Below are positions 12,701 to 24,926 of a stretch of DNA of 64,000 nt, piece after piece. The DNA lies in contig JAKZAN010000095.1 in the NCBI GenBank assembly GCA_023053545.1, positions 55,508-119,507 on the forward strand, written 5' to 3'. Every line of letters starts with the position of its first letter. The first letter of the stretch is position 1. Both the position numbers and the translations under genes were made by a program. Source of the stretch: Lepidurus packardi (lineage: Eukaryota > Arthropoda > Branchiopoda > Notostraca > Triopsidae). A model generated the notes under the pieces. It was not told the origin of the DNA and did not search any database. It was given only the letters and a program-made list of their open reading frames with translations.

Positions 12701-15700
12701 ATCCTTTTCTTCAAAGAAGAATCCTCCTGACAAGTCTTAAAGAGCTACCAACTTTTCTTCGTGGATGGTAAGTTTGTTGCATCCGGAGAGAACAATATTT
12801 TTCACGACCTCTAAGGACATAGGACCCAGTCCGATCACGAACACTGAAGCCTTAGACTGCTTGTTCACAGCATCAATACCCATTGCCCCGATGTATCTGC
12901 TCCATCTATCTTTCACCTTTTCATCATCGATTGTCAACTCCTTCTCTGCATTCGTCAGGTTGTCATAGGTGACATCGACATTAGTCAAATCCTACTCTGC
13001 CTTGATGTCGATTTGTTGCTGCTTCTTTTTGTTCTTGGCAGGCGAGGCAGACTTTTTTACCATGTCTGCTAGACTAGGAGCGGGTAGTTTTTCGAGTTCT
13101 GTCTTAAGTTCGTTGTAGGCTTCCTGGAGCATTTCTCTGTAGCGCCCCTTATTTTTCTTAAACTCAGTACACCATGAAGAATTATGATCGTTGACTAAAC
13201 TGATATAGTTGGCGTCTCTTTTCTCGGCAAACTTGAGCCACTTTTCCGCCTCCTCGAGGATCTATTGCTTTTTCAGATAGAAGTGCCTGCGTATCACATT
13301 CTCGAATCCCACAGGAGGGTTCTTCATGTTGTCGATCATAGCGTACTTCATGTTGCAATATCGCACGATATTGGAATAGGCTTAATTCTTCTTCTCTCCT
13401 TATTCAGTACCTTGCTCATGCTCGAACCCTGGCTCGTTGAAGTAGACGTCATCACTCATAATGATTGCCTGGATTGACACGAGAACCTGGAGAAGGGTGG
13501 ATACTTTGGGATCCCAATTCTCACTGGCATTGCCCCTCCATGTTCCAAGCAAACTCAAACATACTTTTCCGCAGGCATAAAGATTGGGATTGAATCTGAC
13601 CTTACCGCTACCAGTCGTGGTGAGGTTTACTTTAGGAGGTGCATTGGGATAAGAATCCTCGAAATAGATATCAAACAGGAAAGCTCCATGACCGTAGGGT
13701 GTTCCATTGGCACCCATAATCATCGCCTGCATAAAGTCGACTCGTTACTTGTCGCACCTCACGAAAATTGAGTTAGTGTGTTCGATAGGCAGGGCAGTGG
13801 AGAGATCCGCTAATTCTTGAGCAAGACGAACCATCTTCGTATTCGAGTTAGGAGCCACATTGCCATAACTATGGTAATGATGTTTGAGCTTGCCATTTGT
13901 ATCTCTCAAACTGGCATAGTCGAAACGCAGATCCTTCAGGAGTTCCCGATACTTCTTGTCAAGAGGAGCATCTAGCAAGTGTTGTAGCTTTTTGTTATCA
14001 GCGTCCCCACCCAATTCGCTATTATAGTCCTCAACCGCTTCTTAGACAATCGTGAAGATTTCCTAAATTTCATGTGCGAGTTTTTCTGAGAGTTTGTTCT
14101 GAGTAGCGTTAGAAGCATTGGTAGTGCTGTTAGAATCATTTTGAGTGATGCAAGAGAGGAACACACTTGCAGTATGCTTTAAAGCTTTGAACAAAGAGAA
14201 GATCGATTCTGGTTGCTTGGGTTGGTATTGGATAGGGAGCTCAACAAGGGCAGGGGTCAGTTGATGGTGTCGACACATGACCTTGAGAAGTGAAAGCACT
14301 GCCTGGAACATTTTGGGTTCTTTGGAGATCTCAAGTAAAGTTCCTGCTCTGAGGGTAGACTCAATCAAAGGGAGCAAGCAGGAACATAAAACCTCATCGA
14401 GAAGTTTGGCTGGCACCTTCCAATTTACAGCATCCAAGAAGTTCTCGACTATGGAAAGAATGTTGATGATTTGTTCGTTAATGACCTTCCTGGCCTACGT
14501 GTGTTCCACGTTTGTCCACTTACTATTGCTGTGATTGTCTGTACCATACCCCACTCCTTTCTTCTTCTCGATCTTCTTGGTTACTTCCTCGTCCCCTTTC
14601 TTTGCAGAGGTCTAAAGCTTAGTTTCCTATTCCTTGAAGTCTTTGATATATTTTCTGGGTTCTTCCTTAGAGATCAACTGCAGTCTGCCGAGCACAGTGG
14701 CTACAAACTTGTTTTCCATTGACTGGTTGCGTAGGGCTGCACTTCTATCCACACGGAGGATGTCAGCCAGGATCTGGTATAGCTGTTTAATGGACTTGCT
14801 CTCCATTTCTTGCCACTTCTTGGGATCTTCACGGTCGGGTAGCCCGACCAAGATGTTGAAGAGTAGTTCGACAGTTTCTCTTTCACGCATGTACATGGAG
14901 AAGAAGTAAGGGAAAGAAGAGAATGACTTGAGCTCCTGGGTATACTGTATCCATTTCTTTGCACGATCTTGGTTCTTCCATTCGGATACATTCTTGTTCA
15001 CAACATCGATGAAAGTAGAAACGCCATCCTGTTTTTAGAAAAAGTTGAATATTCCCTGCTTGGGTAAGAAGTCCACAGGAGTCTGATTCTATTATTTCTT
15101 GCTACTGGCTCCAGACGACGAACCACCATGAACCTTAGCACTCTATTTCTTGTCTTAAACCTGGGTGATCTGTTTGCTATTGAAGATCTGGCTCACTCTT
15201 ATCTGCATGTTCAGAGGCATCGTCTCAGAGGTTGCCACATCCTTAATCACATCATTGTCAGTCAGCAGGACGTGCATTCTCGAAGTAAACAGTTGGATTT
15301 TATCGACAATCTCAGACTACAAGGGGTGGCCCAAAACCCGCATCAGTTTTTTAACTTCGGAAAGCTTGAGTTCTGTGGGCAGCAAGTATATCGGATAGCT
15401 GCTCAAGTACTGTACGCAGCTCGAAGTTGCTAGATAGTTTTTGGAAAACAATTGTAAGTAGTGTGCAGGGAGGGATTCGCTGACTTGACGCATCAGGGTT
15501 TGTTTCGGAGGGTTGATTTCCTTTGTGCCCAGACACTCTTGATTGGAATCAGACACAACTGCCCAGTATTACGTTGATGCCAATTTCCATTCTCCACTAA
15601 ACCCGATCAGTTTGACATTGTTGCTAGTCTTGATCTCCTCAGGAACCGTCATTTTAGACTTCGTTGCACTATGGAAGCTGAAGCTAACAATACTCCTTCG

Positions 15701-18700
15701 ACCATGCAGAAGGTTGATCTCTCCTCCAGGTTCGGCAAAATTATAGACGTACGAAGTTTCAGCAGACGAATTGTCTGACTCCACTATACTCAACATCGGA
15801 TTTTCTTTTTGATCGACAACCCGACCGATTTAGCCTGACGCTGATATCAAGAACATAAAGGAACTTGAGTCCCAGGCCGCCACCTTCTTGTTCGCGATGG
15901 AAGATGCTACTGTTTGTAATGGCGAGTTAGAATAAAGTCCCACGGTTACAGTTGCATCGCCTTGTTTGAAAGACGACACCATTAAAATGCGTCTGGACTG
16001 CTGCACTTTAGATGACACTCTATTAAAAGCAAACCAAGGGCAGTCCTGAGTCTGTTGGTACAGCAGTTGAAGGTACATGTCACCCTCCTCAACGTTCTTA
16101 AGACTCGAATTGATGAACTCTAATAGCTTATCTTTGTGCGTCTTATTTGTGAGAATCTGGCTGCTGTCAAGGGAATTCAACTTGCTGGAGCTACTTACAG
16201 CGAGATCTTGGCTGGCTGATGTGGGAATTTCGGCCATAGGAGCATTAAGGACATACTGTTTGGTGGTTTCATCATACGTCTGGAAGACTACAGGAACTGT
16301 ATCATATCCATTGAGGATGGGCAAGAAGATTTCTAAATAAAACTCATTCCAGTTTCTGACATTCAACGAACTGAGACTCTCCTTGAGGAGATCGGCGAGA
16401 AGAGCTTAGGATTTGGTGTTGAGAGTGCTGCTCAAAATGAAATCAACAAAGACTTTCCTGAGTTTGGGAGTCGAGAGCACTTGTTTGGCCTCGACCTTGA
16501 ATATGAGATTTCTGAGGAGGTCAATATTGAAATGGTTGACTTCGAACAAGTGCTTGATCTACTTAGCTTTGCAGATATCTGCAAGGAAATTCAAGTAATC
16601 GTGCAACTCTTCTTTCTAGACCTCATTCAGCTAGTTCTGCTGATGCATTAGTCTGGATGCGATCTCGAAGGCTTACTTGGGGATGTTCTTTTGGAGCATG
16701 AAATGAATAACATCCTCACTACCCAGTAACAAAGCACCTAGAACGGTCAGATAGTTCTTTTTATGTTCATGAGCCCATGCTTTTTCGATGAACTACTTCA
16801 CAACTCGAGGGTCTTCTGCAGCAAAAGGTGACTTGGCTAGCAGTAGTGATATGATAAATCTGACCATATCTTGTGATTAGCCATTCCCGAGGATGTTGAA
16901 GATATCATCCACAGTGTACTGGAGAAGGATAGTCTGGCTGCCCGAAGGATTGTGGAAGTTCAATGGCACTAAATTGAGGATCGTCGAGTATTCCTTCACG
17001 AAAGGGAAAATAGACTTATGTTTGAAGGTCTAAACCTTTGAGGTGTCTTTTTCACCAACCTCATTGCGACCACGGAAGAAACTAATCACGAAGTTATGAA
17101 GCTGCAATAGCCTAGTTTCAATAAATCTGTCGTTGCTTCCGATAATCTGTGATACCAGACTGGCACATGCTTGACTATTGCTCAGTGTGAGGTAGAGCTT
17201 GACGATCTCATCTCCTAGCTCACAATTTCGAGAGCTCACATTTTTCAGGAAGGTCTGGACTTGTTTCTGGTACTAGCTTCTCTCCATGATGCTGCAAATC
17301 TTACCCAGAGTCAATCGCAAACGACTTATCAAGTCCTCGTGATCCATCAACTCATTCAGGGATTTAGGATAACGAGCAAACAGACTAATTAGGTCTATTT
17401 CATTGTCAATGTCTTGATTTGGGAAGTGCCCTTTTTATTTGGAAGGAACAGAGCATCCTGAGACGGAGAGGAAGGAGACTGCAGATGTCATATTCTTTCC
17501 TGATTTCTGAGGAACTTGTAGCACATCACCCACTGTTTGGAGTGGAGGCCTCTTCATACTCAGCTTAATATACTTCACAGGTTGATCCCAAATCGGAGAC
17601 TAATTAAGAATAGATGCATTCTCGAGACAGGCGAGATTCAAAGCGAAAACCTTCGTGGAGAAGTTAGAGTAGAAGTCGTCAGGAATCAGTTGGAGTGTTC
17701 CGATGAAGGAGAGCTGAGTGCTAGTATAACCTCCGTAAAGGTTGACTTCTGCAGGGAACACAGAGTTCTTATCGTTTTCATCAGCCAAGACAAATCCAAT
17801 CACGATCTTAGAGACAGTGAGCAGGTCCTCGTCATACCTCAGTAAGATTTCTGCCTCTTCAGTGTAGTCTGAAGAATAAGGAATGGTGAGGGCCACTCCA
17901 GTTCGACTACCGGCGACATTGTCCAACCAGCTCATGTTGGTTCGGGTTCCGTTGTGGAGAATTAGTTAATTTGCGATTTCTTTGCTAACTAGTTTCTTCT
18001 GCTTAGCGATTGAGCTGGATTCCCGATTGATATTATCCAAGATGTACGCGAAGGCCTTCGAGCTGACCATGAGATGGGAGAACGTTTCCGCATCATTGAT
18101 CAAGGAGGAATACAGGTCTTTGAAACCTGCACTGATTTTGCAGAGATAGAGTAACTTGAAGTAGCTGGGGATCCAGTTACTGATATCTGATCGAAGTCTC
18201 TTATAAATCTACAAGATTCTATCCAGAGATCTCTTGACGGATTACACGTCCTGGGTAGCAGTCTTGACGATCAAAATATGAGTATTTTCGCATAGGGACT
18301 GGAATACTTGCAGGTTATGCCCTTTTGTAATCACAGCCGGAGTGTTCTGTTCTTGCTGATTGTCTATGGAACGGCAATTGTTGAGAATATACCATGTGAT
18401 GATATCTTCCAGATCGTCCACGACTGTGGTCTCAGCGTCGATGAAGAATAGCAGTTGATGAGCAATTCTTAAGAAATGGGTGAGTGGGGGTCCTTGGAGT
18501 TTTGCTCCTTCCAAACCTCCAACCATACATTGAGTCCTCAATACGTTTCCAAGGACTGAAACTATACGTTTCTGGAGTGTTGAATCGCGAACAAGGTCAG
18601 GTGCAACAATCTGATTAATGTTAGTAGTCTCGAGATCGAGAATCGAGCTAAAGCATGAAGTCGTGAGCAGGTTAGAAGCAGCGAGACAGGCTTCAGAGTT

Positions 18701-21700
18701 GAATTTAGAGGTATTGCGCAACAGCTCCTCAACACATTTCAGCAAGTAGTTAGCGAAGACAATCTGTGCCTGTTTCTGGTTTAGCATTTTGAGTTTCTTA
18801 AACTCAGTGGGGATTTGCTTAGGAACATACACTGAGCCGAGGAACAAGTCTAAGGAATTTATCAGGTCGCTTAAGGAATCAGCGCTAACTCCATACGTAT
18901 CAGCGAGTATATAGCAGTACTTCATCTCATCTTGCTTTCGAAGTTCGACTTTCTTTGATTTACTCTCAGTCCTTTTACTCCTTGCTAAGAGTATACCAAC
19001 AAGTTTTCTGCCTTCTTCAAGAACTTCGCCCTTGGGTGGCTCGGTAATACAACAAAGCTGTTCCACAGCAACTCTGAAGGTATCGAAGTCCTGTGTGATC
19101 CAGAACTAAAGACTCGCCATGATCTTATATTTATTGATGGCATTTGCAATCAGACTGCGTGCTGCCTCCACATTGCTCCTGACAAGCGAAGGCACGAGAA
19201 CGGAAACATCTACATCCGGGACCCCAGCCACGAGACTAACTAGTTCTTCCTCAAGCAGGTTTTCTACTGACCTCTCAATTAACAGCTGAATGATCTTAGA
19301 ATTCTTGGACTTGTGTATCTTGCAGTAGGAGATCACGTTCATGAGGAATTGTTTGTCGGTCGAGGATGTGAGAGCATAGACGAGAAGATCGTCATCCAGG
19401 GGAATGCCTCTGAAGAGAGAGAGGAGATGATGGGAGCTGTTGCAAATCATGAGGAGTGGGATTTGGAGTTATTTGCTCTGCTTGATCAACTTTCTCAAAA
19501 GAAGAGCTGCTCTCAGGCCGATCGGACCTTGCTCTTTAACTACGAGTTCATTGTAGATCCGAATAGCTAAGTCAACAGGAAGGACGACCTTTTCTAGGGT
19601 CTCATCGGATCTTGTCAGCTACTCAAACAATCTGGCCAATAGCGTGAGAGAATAGTCTCTGCAAGCCGTAGATCCTGTGTTCTTGGGACCCTTCTTCGAA
19701 ACACTGATCTCTTCGCAAACATCATAGATGAAGACCTATGTCTTAGTCTTGGTGGATGAGTACTTTTAGAAGATGGTGAAAGGACTGACTCTAACTGAAT
19801 GATAGAAATTGAGCTCAGCTCGTTTAACCTGGAACAATTCAGGGAACAAAGGTTCGGCTTCACCCGTGTACTTGCCAAATACTTCGGGGATTATCTCCGA
19901 TAGGACGGTATTTTCATTTTATCTGGCTTCGGATTGAGTAGGTAGAACAGTAAAGCTAACTTCGATTATCAGGTACCTGCAATTAATGGGTTCTGCTTAG
20001 TTGTTGTCGTCCAAGACTAGGCCCAAACAGTTGAGTCCTCTCGAAAGAGGGTCTTTGAACAGTTTTTTCATTTGATCTGAGTAAGCATTTTTGGTCAACT
20101 GAATCCAGGCACTGTCTTGGAAATATCCAGTATACTTAAGCTCCTGTTTGAACGAGCCAGAAGTTGAAGAGTCGGATTTGGCAGTGTATACCTTGACAAA
20201 CATCTTAGTTTTGACATCGCTCTTATCACAGGCCAGTAGAATTTTATGGACCTCGAAACAGTTGGTCATATCGATAATGTACTGACGCATGAACTTGGTC
20301 TTAATCATGGCGAATTTAGTCGCGATATGAGCATTCAAAAAATTCGAATCTTCCAGGAAGGTAGTCGTAGCGGAGTGGGCTGCTGCATTTTGTGCCTTAT
20401 CGGCACTTTGTTAGTTTGATGACAGTTGGGTCTGTACGCTGTAGTAGTTAGAGTAAAGTTCCTGGCTGTCATCTTGATTATGGATTTAATTCAGATACCT
20501 AGTGACTGTGTCAGTTAAGGCTCGACTCGACACCACTGAACAGCTTAGCAGGCTCAGGATCAGTCGGAGGCCATGGGGTGTAGGTGCAATCTCTCTTTTG
20601 GCGAGCTGATTCATTACTTTGTCAACTACATCATGTCCTTCAAACTTATGAGACCTGATGAGTTTCTTGATGATAAACTCAACCTTCTTATAGTTAGCAT
20701 CAGTAGCTGTCAAGACATGCTTCTGGATGAAAATCTGAGGATCGATTCTGTCTGCTACCGTCGACCAGCTCCTGGGGTCTCGGGAGATAATGTTGCTGAT
20801 CAAGTTGATGTCATATTCTTTAGTTTGTTTGTTTTCGATTTAGGTTGAGACTCCTTCATAGACATGGTCTCCTAGAATTGTTGACGTTGTGATATTGACA
20901 AGCTCCCAATTTCCGAGATCCTGTGGAAGCTCAAGCCAAGCAGAGGAGAAGCTAGTAGTATTTGCTTCAATACTCAGTCTGATGTCGAGAGGCACTCCAT
21001 TGGAGATATATCGGTTAGCACGATGGTTTGTCTCTTTCTCGTCCAGATCATCAAGGTTGTAAGGATCATTAATGATGCTCTCAACGACTGTGAAGTCGCT
21101 GATAGTTTCCTCGTGGTCCATTTTCATTCCCTTAATTCTGATCTCCTTGATTTCCTCAGTTACCAGAGACAAACAATTAGTAGCACCCTTTTTTATTGTC
21201 ATCTCTTCGTCAGGAAGATCAGAAAGAGTAGTACCTAAGGCGCCCACGAACCCAATCTCGAAGGGGGCATCCTTGTCTTCTTCAAAGTACAATGGCTCGA
21301 TTACCAGATACTTTCTCACACCTTGGATGCCACTCGCGTGAGGAGGGATCTTGACAGTAATCTTCTTTGAAGTCGATGGGAAACTGAAGTATTGTTTGAC
21401 TGGAGCCAGTTTATCAATATCGTCGGTGCAGTAGATGAAGCCTTCCTTAAGAGCATTGACGTTCTTGTGGTTCCCGATCCTCTCCATAACCACTGCTTAC
21501 ACGATCATCTTCTGTGAATGTAAGTGACGCAGAACAAGTCGATAGGGGTCATGCGTTAAGAAACATTTGTCTGAAGGGTATAGGATTGAGCAGACAGGGT
21601 AGTGGTTGGTGGAGCCTGGAGGCCTCGATTCCTCAACTAAGAGGGGCAGGAAGGGCGATGTTGTCTCATAATCAGGCCCCGCAATCTTCGGATAATCTAC

Positions 21701-24487
21701 GATCCCTATACCATCGATTCTGTCAAGCCTCTTTTTCTGAGTAAAGACACAATCGAACTTCACAGTAGTGCCGACGACAGAGATGCCTGTGTTTTGAACT
21801 TGTATTTTTTTGCTTCTTTTTCCTGCACACAGACCATTCTGGCCACTTCTGGTCAGCATCAAATCGAGCGGAGGTTGGTCGCTCGTTGCACTTTTGTAGA
21901 ACAGTATTTTCTGATTGGGCTTATAGATGTTCTCTTCTTGAAGAGTGAGTTCAAATGAATGTTGGAGCAAAGACGTATCAAAGGTGAGCTTGAACCTATT
22001 TTCTCCCAGACTTTAGACCAAGAGATTGGATTTGGCAGGTCCTTCGAGCTGGATATCAGTGTCCTCAAGGATTATCCAACCAAATTGGCACTCCTTCGCA
22101 CGGGACCTGGACGATGAGAAAATATTTTCGAGGCATTCGATGGGTTCCTGATGGATTTGAGTGATCTTCTCATGCAGGGACATCTTGGAGGTGTCGAGGT
22201 AGCCTTTGTTTTCGAGCTTAGACACGAAGATATTGTAGTATTGAGGGTTGGGGCCTAGAATTCTGATCCTGATTCTCTTCGAAAACACTCCGATCACAAG
22301 CACCGGTGCCAACACACAACCAGTTTCGAATATTTTAACTTATATAAGTTTCTCATTTGTCAGTGTTTCGCTTCGACGTTATTCATCTTCCACAGAAGAG
22401 ACGTTAAGGGAGTCATGCTACAGTTATCCCTTAGACACAGGCTTCGTCTACGCAGCAAGTACCGTGGTAGAAGGTGTATCTGTAGACTCAATTGATTCAG
22501 GCATGGCTGGAGCTGGGCTATCACACATTTCGCAAGTCCCCTTTTTGGTATTGATGAAGGTACACATTGGACATTGCCATTCCGCCATGACAGGGACCTG
22601 CGGGATAGGTTTGCTGGCTTTGGGGGATTCTGGCATGGAAAGCAGATAGTCGATAGCGGCATTAGTAGAAACGTTGTTCGTAGCAATCAGGGCTTTGCTG
22701 CATTTAGACTGTTCGAAGCCCATGAGCAAAAGATCTTCGAGGAGTTTGGGATCAGCAGCGATGCTGTTTTTCTTCTTTTTAGACTCTTTATCTTTAGAAG
22801 ACTCTGATTTCTTGAGCAACGGCTCCGCAGGTGATTTGGAAGGCGAACTGTTCTGTTTGATCGACAGCGGTTTGGGTGGGACGGGTTTTGGTCTTTTGGA
22901 GGAAGTCAGACAGTTTGCAAGAATCTTGTAGATCTGAGGCTACTGCACTGAACAACTGTTGCTGGGCTTTTTAAAGTTCTCCAAAGCCTCCTTGTATTTT
23001 TTGAGCTCTGACACCTTATTAAAGCCTTGGCTGATGGAGAATTCGCAAAGCAATTGGGGCAGAGCAGACTTGTAGGCATAAAGCCTCATCACTGAACCTT
23101 CAGATTCGATCAGCAGGAATTTCGGAGTACTCGCAATATTTCGGAATGCCGAGTTGTGCATTATCACTGCCTGGTTATTATGGCGTATGCTTTTGGGTAT
23201 GGAGACAGGAATATGCCTCGGAGGCTTGAAGAAAACATTCTCGATACCCCATCGGGAAAGGCAGTCGAATTCAGACCAAGCGCAAGCATCTACATCCTGT
23301 TCATCCAGATATGGCTTCACGAGCTCCGCCTTGGTTAGGAGCACTCTTAGGGCCTGTCTAAGCTGTTATTCTGATTGCAAAGGATGTGTATAACTTGATC
23401 CCCCGAGCTTCGCGCTCTGCACTTCATGGATCAGATTATTTGTGCGGGTGATGAGCAGGGCGAGATTTTAGGCCCAGTTAGCATTAGATGTCGAGATGTA
23501 ATAATACTTTGCCCTCGCGATTCTCATGACCTTTCCTATCGGATTGATGCTCAAGATCTTGAGGAGATTCTACAGCATGTCAATTTCAGTCTGAGAGAAA
23601 TACACTCTTAACTCATTGGGAGTGAAGTCCATGCAGGCATACTGATCGGGAGTGAATAGGTTGGTCTCAGGATCTCGGTGAATCACTCGGATTGTCTTGG
23701 ATGTCATTATGGCTAGACAGTCCTCGTTTAGCAGCTTTAGGCGAATACCATCTTCCATGCCTACTGCTCTGTCGATACTGCTCTCCTGCTCATCCACGAT
23801 CTCGAGAGAACGGTATTCTGGAATTGCAGCACTCGGGTTATAGTGGTTGGGGAACGGGTTTAGGCTAATTTGCTGGTGTTAGGGATCTGCGGGGAATGGG
23901 TTCAGAACCACAACGTTTCCTTTCTCCTTAATTCGAATGAAAGGGACCCATTCACCACCGTTCAGAGTTCGAGTCGGTTTCCTGCTGCTAGCTGGCACGA
24001 TTCCGTTGACCCAGCAGCTCCATGTGCCGATCTTTTACTTATTGTCTGCTTCGTCTCGGAACTCGATTCTAAAAGTGATTGTGCGGGGACTAGAAGAGGA
24101 TAGTTCGAAGGTCTATTCACGACGCCCAGTTTTGTTCTTAATACCAAAGGTAATCCCGTAGCAGCTCAGGGGGCAGTAGAACTCCCACAAGTGAACTCCC
24201 GACGAAAAAGATTTGGACAGTTCGACCTCGGCCAGACGGGCAGTTTTGGCGACGAGGATGAAGCCAGAAGGAGTAACTTCTGCCTGGTCTGGATCAGGGG
24301 CGAGGAATCGCAAGATATGAGGAGCGGTTAACGGAGTGGTCTGAGTGGAAACAAGAGGAAGGAATATAGGTATTTCTGAAACAAAGTCAGCAAGGAAGTA
24401 GGTGCGGAGCCTGGCTCCTTGTACTGCATAGTGTGCAGGGAGGAGAGGATCTGCGACGCTATGAGATGGGAGGGGCACTTATTGCAT
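9791..24487 (-). CDS. Giant BIRC6-type E2 fused to a complete ubiquitin-activating enzyme (E1)
   Basis: 4,898 aa from ATG 24485-24487 to TGA 9791-9793. I walked the same minus-strand frame through every gap between the long open segments and found no TGA and no need for an intron. Domains: SPRY-like (~30-210); UBA (~578-617, [12 protein letters not shown]); RanBP2-type zinc finger (~637-655, WQCPMC...CEMC); a long mixed beta/helical middle; BIRC6-type UBC (~3551-3700) with active-site Cys3643 in [16 protein letters not shown]6-like tail ends near [10 protein letters not shown] (~3809). The E1 follows from ~3855: inactive adenylation half, active ATP site [14 protein letters not shown] (~4304), [10 protein letters not shown], catalytic Cys4466 in [10 protein letters not shown], and a C-terminal ubiquitin-fold domain ending [12 protein letters not shown] and E1 each match human BIRC6 and UBA1 closely by eye. 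No BIR domain was seen. Inferred role: self-contained ubiquitin activation and conjugation. Confidence 0.9.
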
Positions 24488-24926
24488 GTGATGTAAGGTG
24501 TTCTTTGTTGATAGGGTATGTATAGGGTATTTATAAGATAGTTTTTGACACTAAGTATTGTGAAGAGTATCGTGCAAATCAAGAGAGTCGCGAACTAATC
24601 ACTGCGGTGCCTAACAAATAGAGATGGCTCGAAGGGATTATAATAGATTAAGCTCAGGAATTCTGAGGACTGCTATTTTTATAAAAGTATATCGTTGTTG
24701 GCCCTAGCACAGTCGTCGATTCAAGAATGGTCGACCTTACTTTATGCTGCTTAGACCCTTCTGCGCTGAAACATTTCGGAAGTATCTATCGATGCATATA
24801 CTAACATCCAAAATCATTAAAGTAGCATGAAATCCAACTAATCAGAACACAATGACAGCTCTAAGTCACTTCTGGTGAATTCTTTCGATTGGATCTTGAA
24901 CTAGAAAACACACATTGTTTCTATAC
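24488..24926. other. Intergenic region upstream of the E2-E1 gene
   Basis: This AT-rich stretch lies between the ArfGAP gene's stop and the start of the giant gene on the same strand. It presumably holds the giant gene's promoter and the ArfGAP 3' end. No RNA gene or clear motif was seen. Confidence 0.5.

Noticed and set aside
9791-13732. Separate E2 and E1 genes in tandem
   Set aside because: No TGA, no frame change and no intron signal between the UBC and the E1; the fusion is the simplest reading, though an internal start cannot be excluded.
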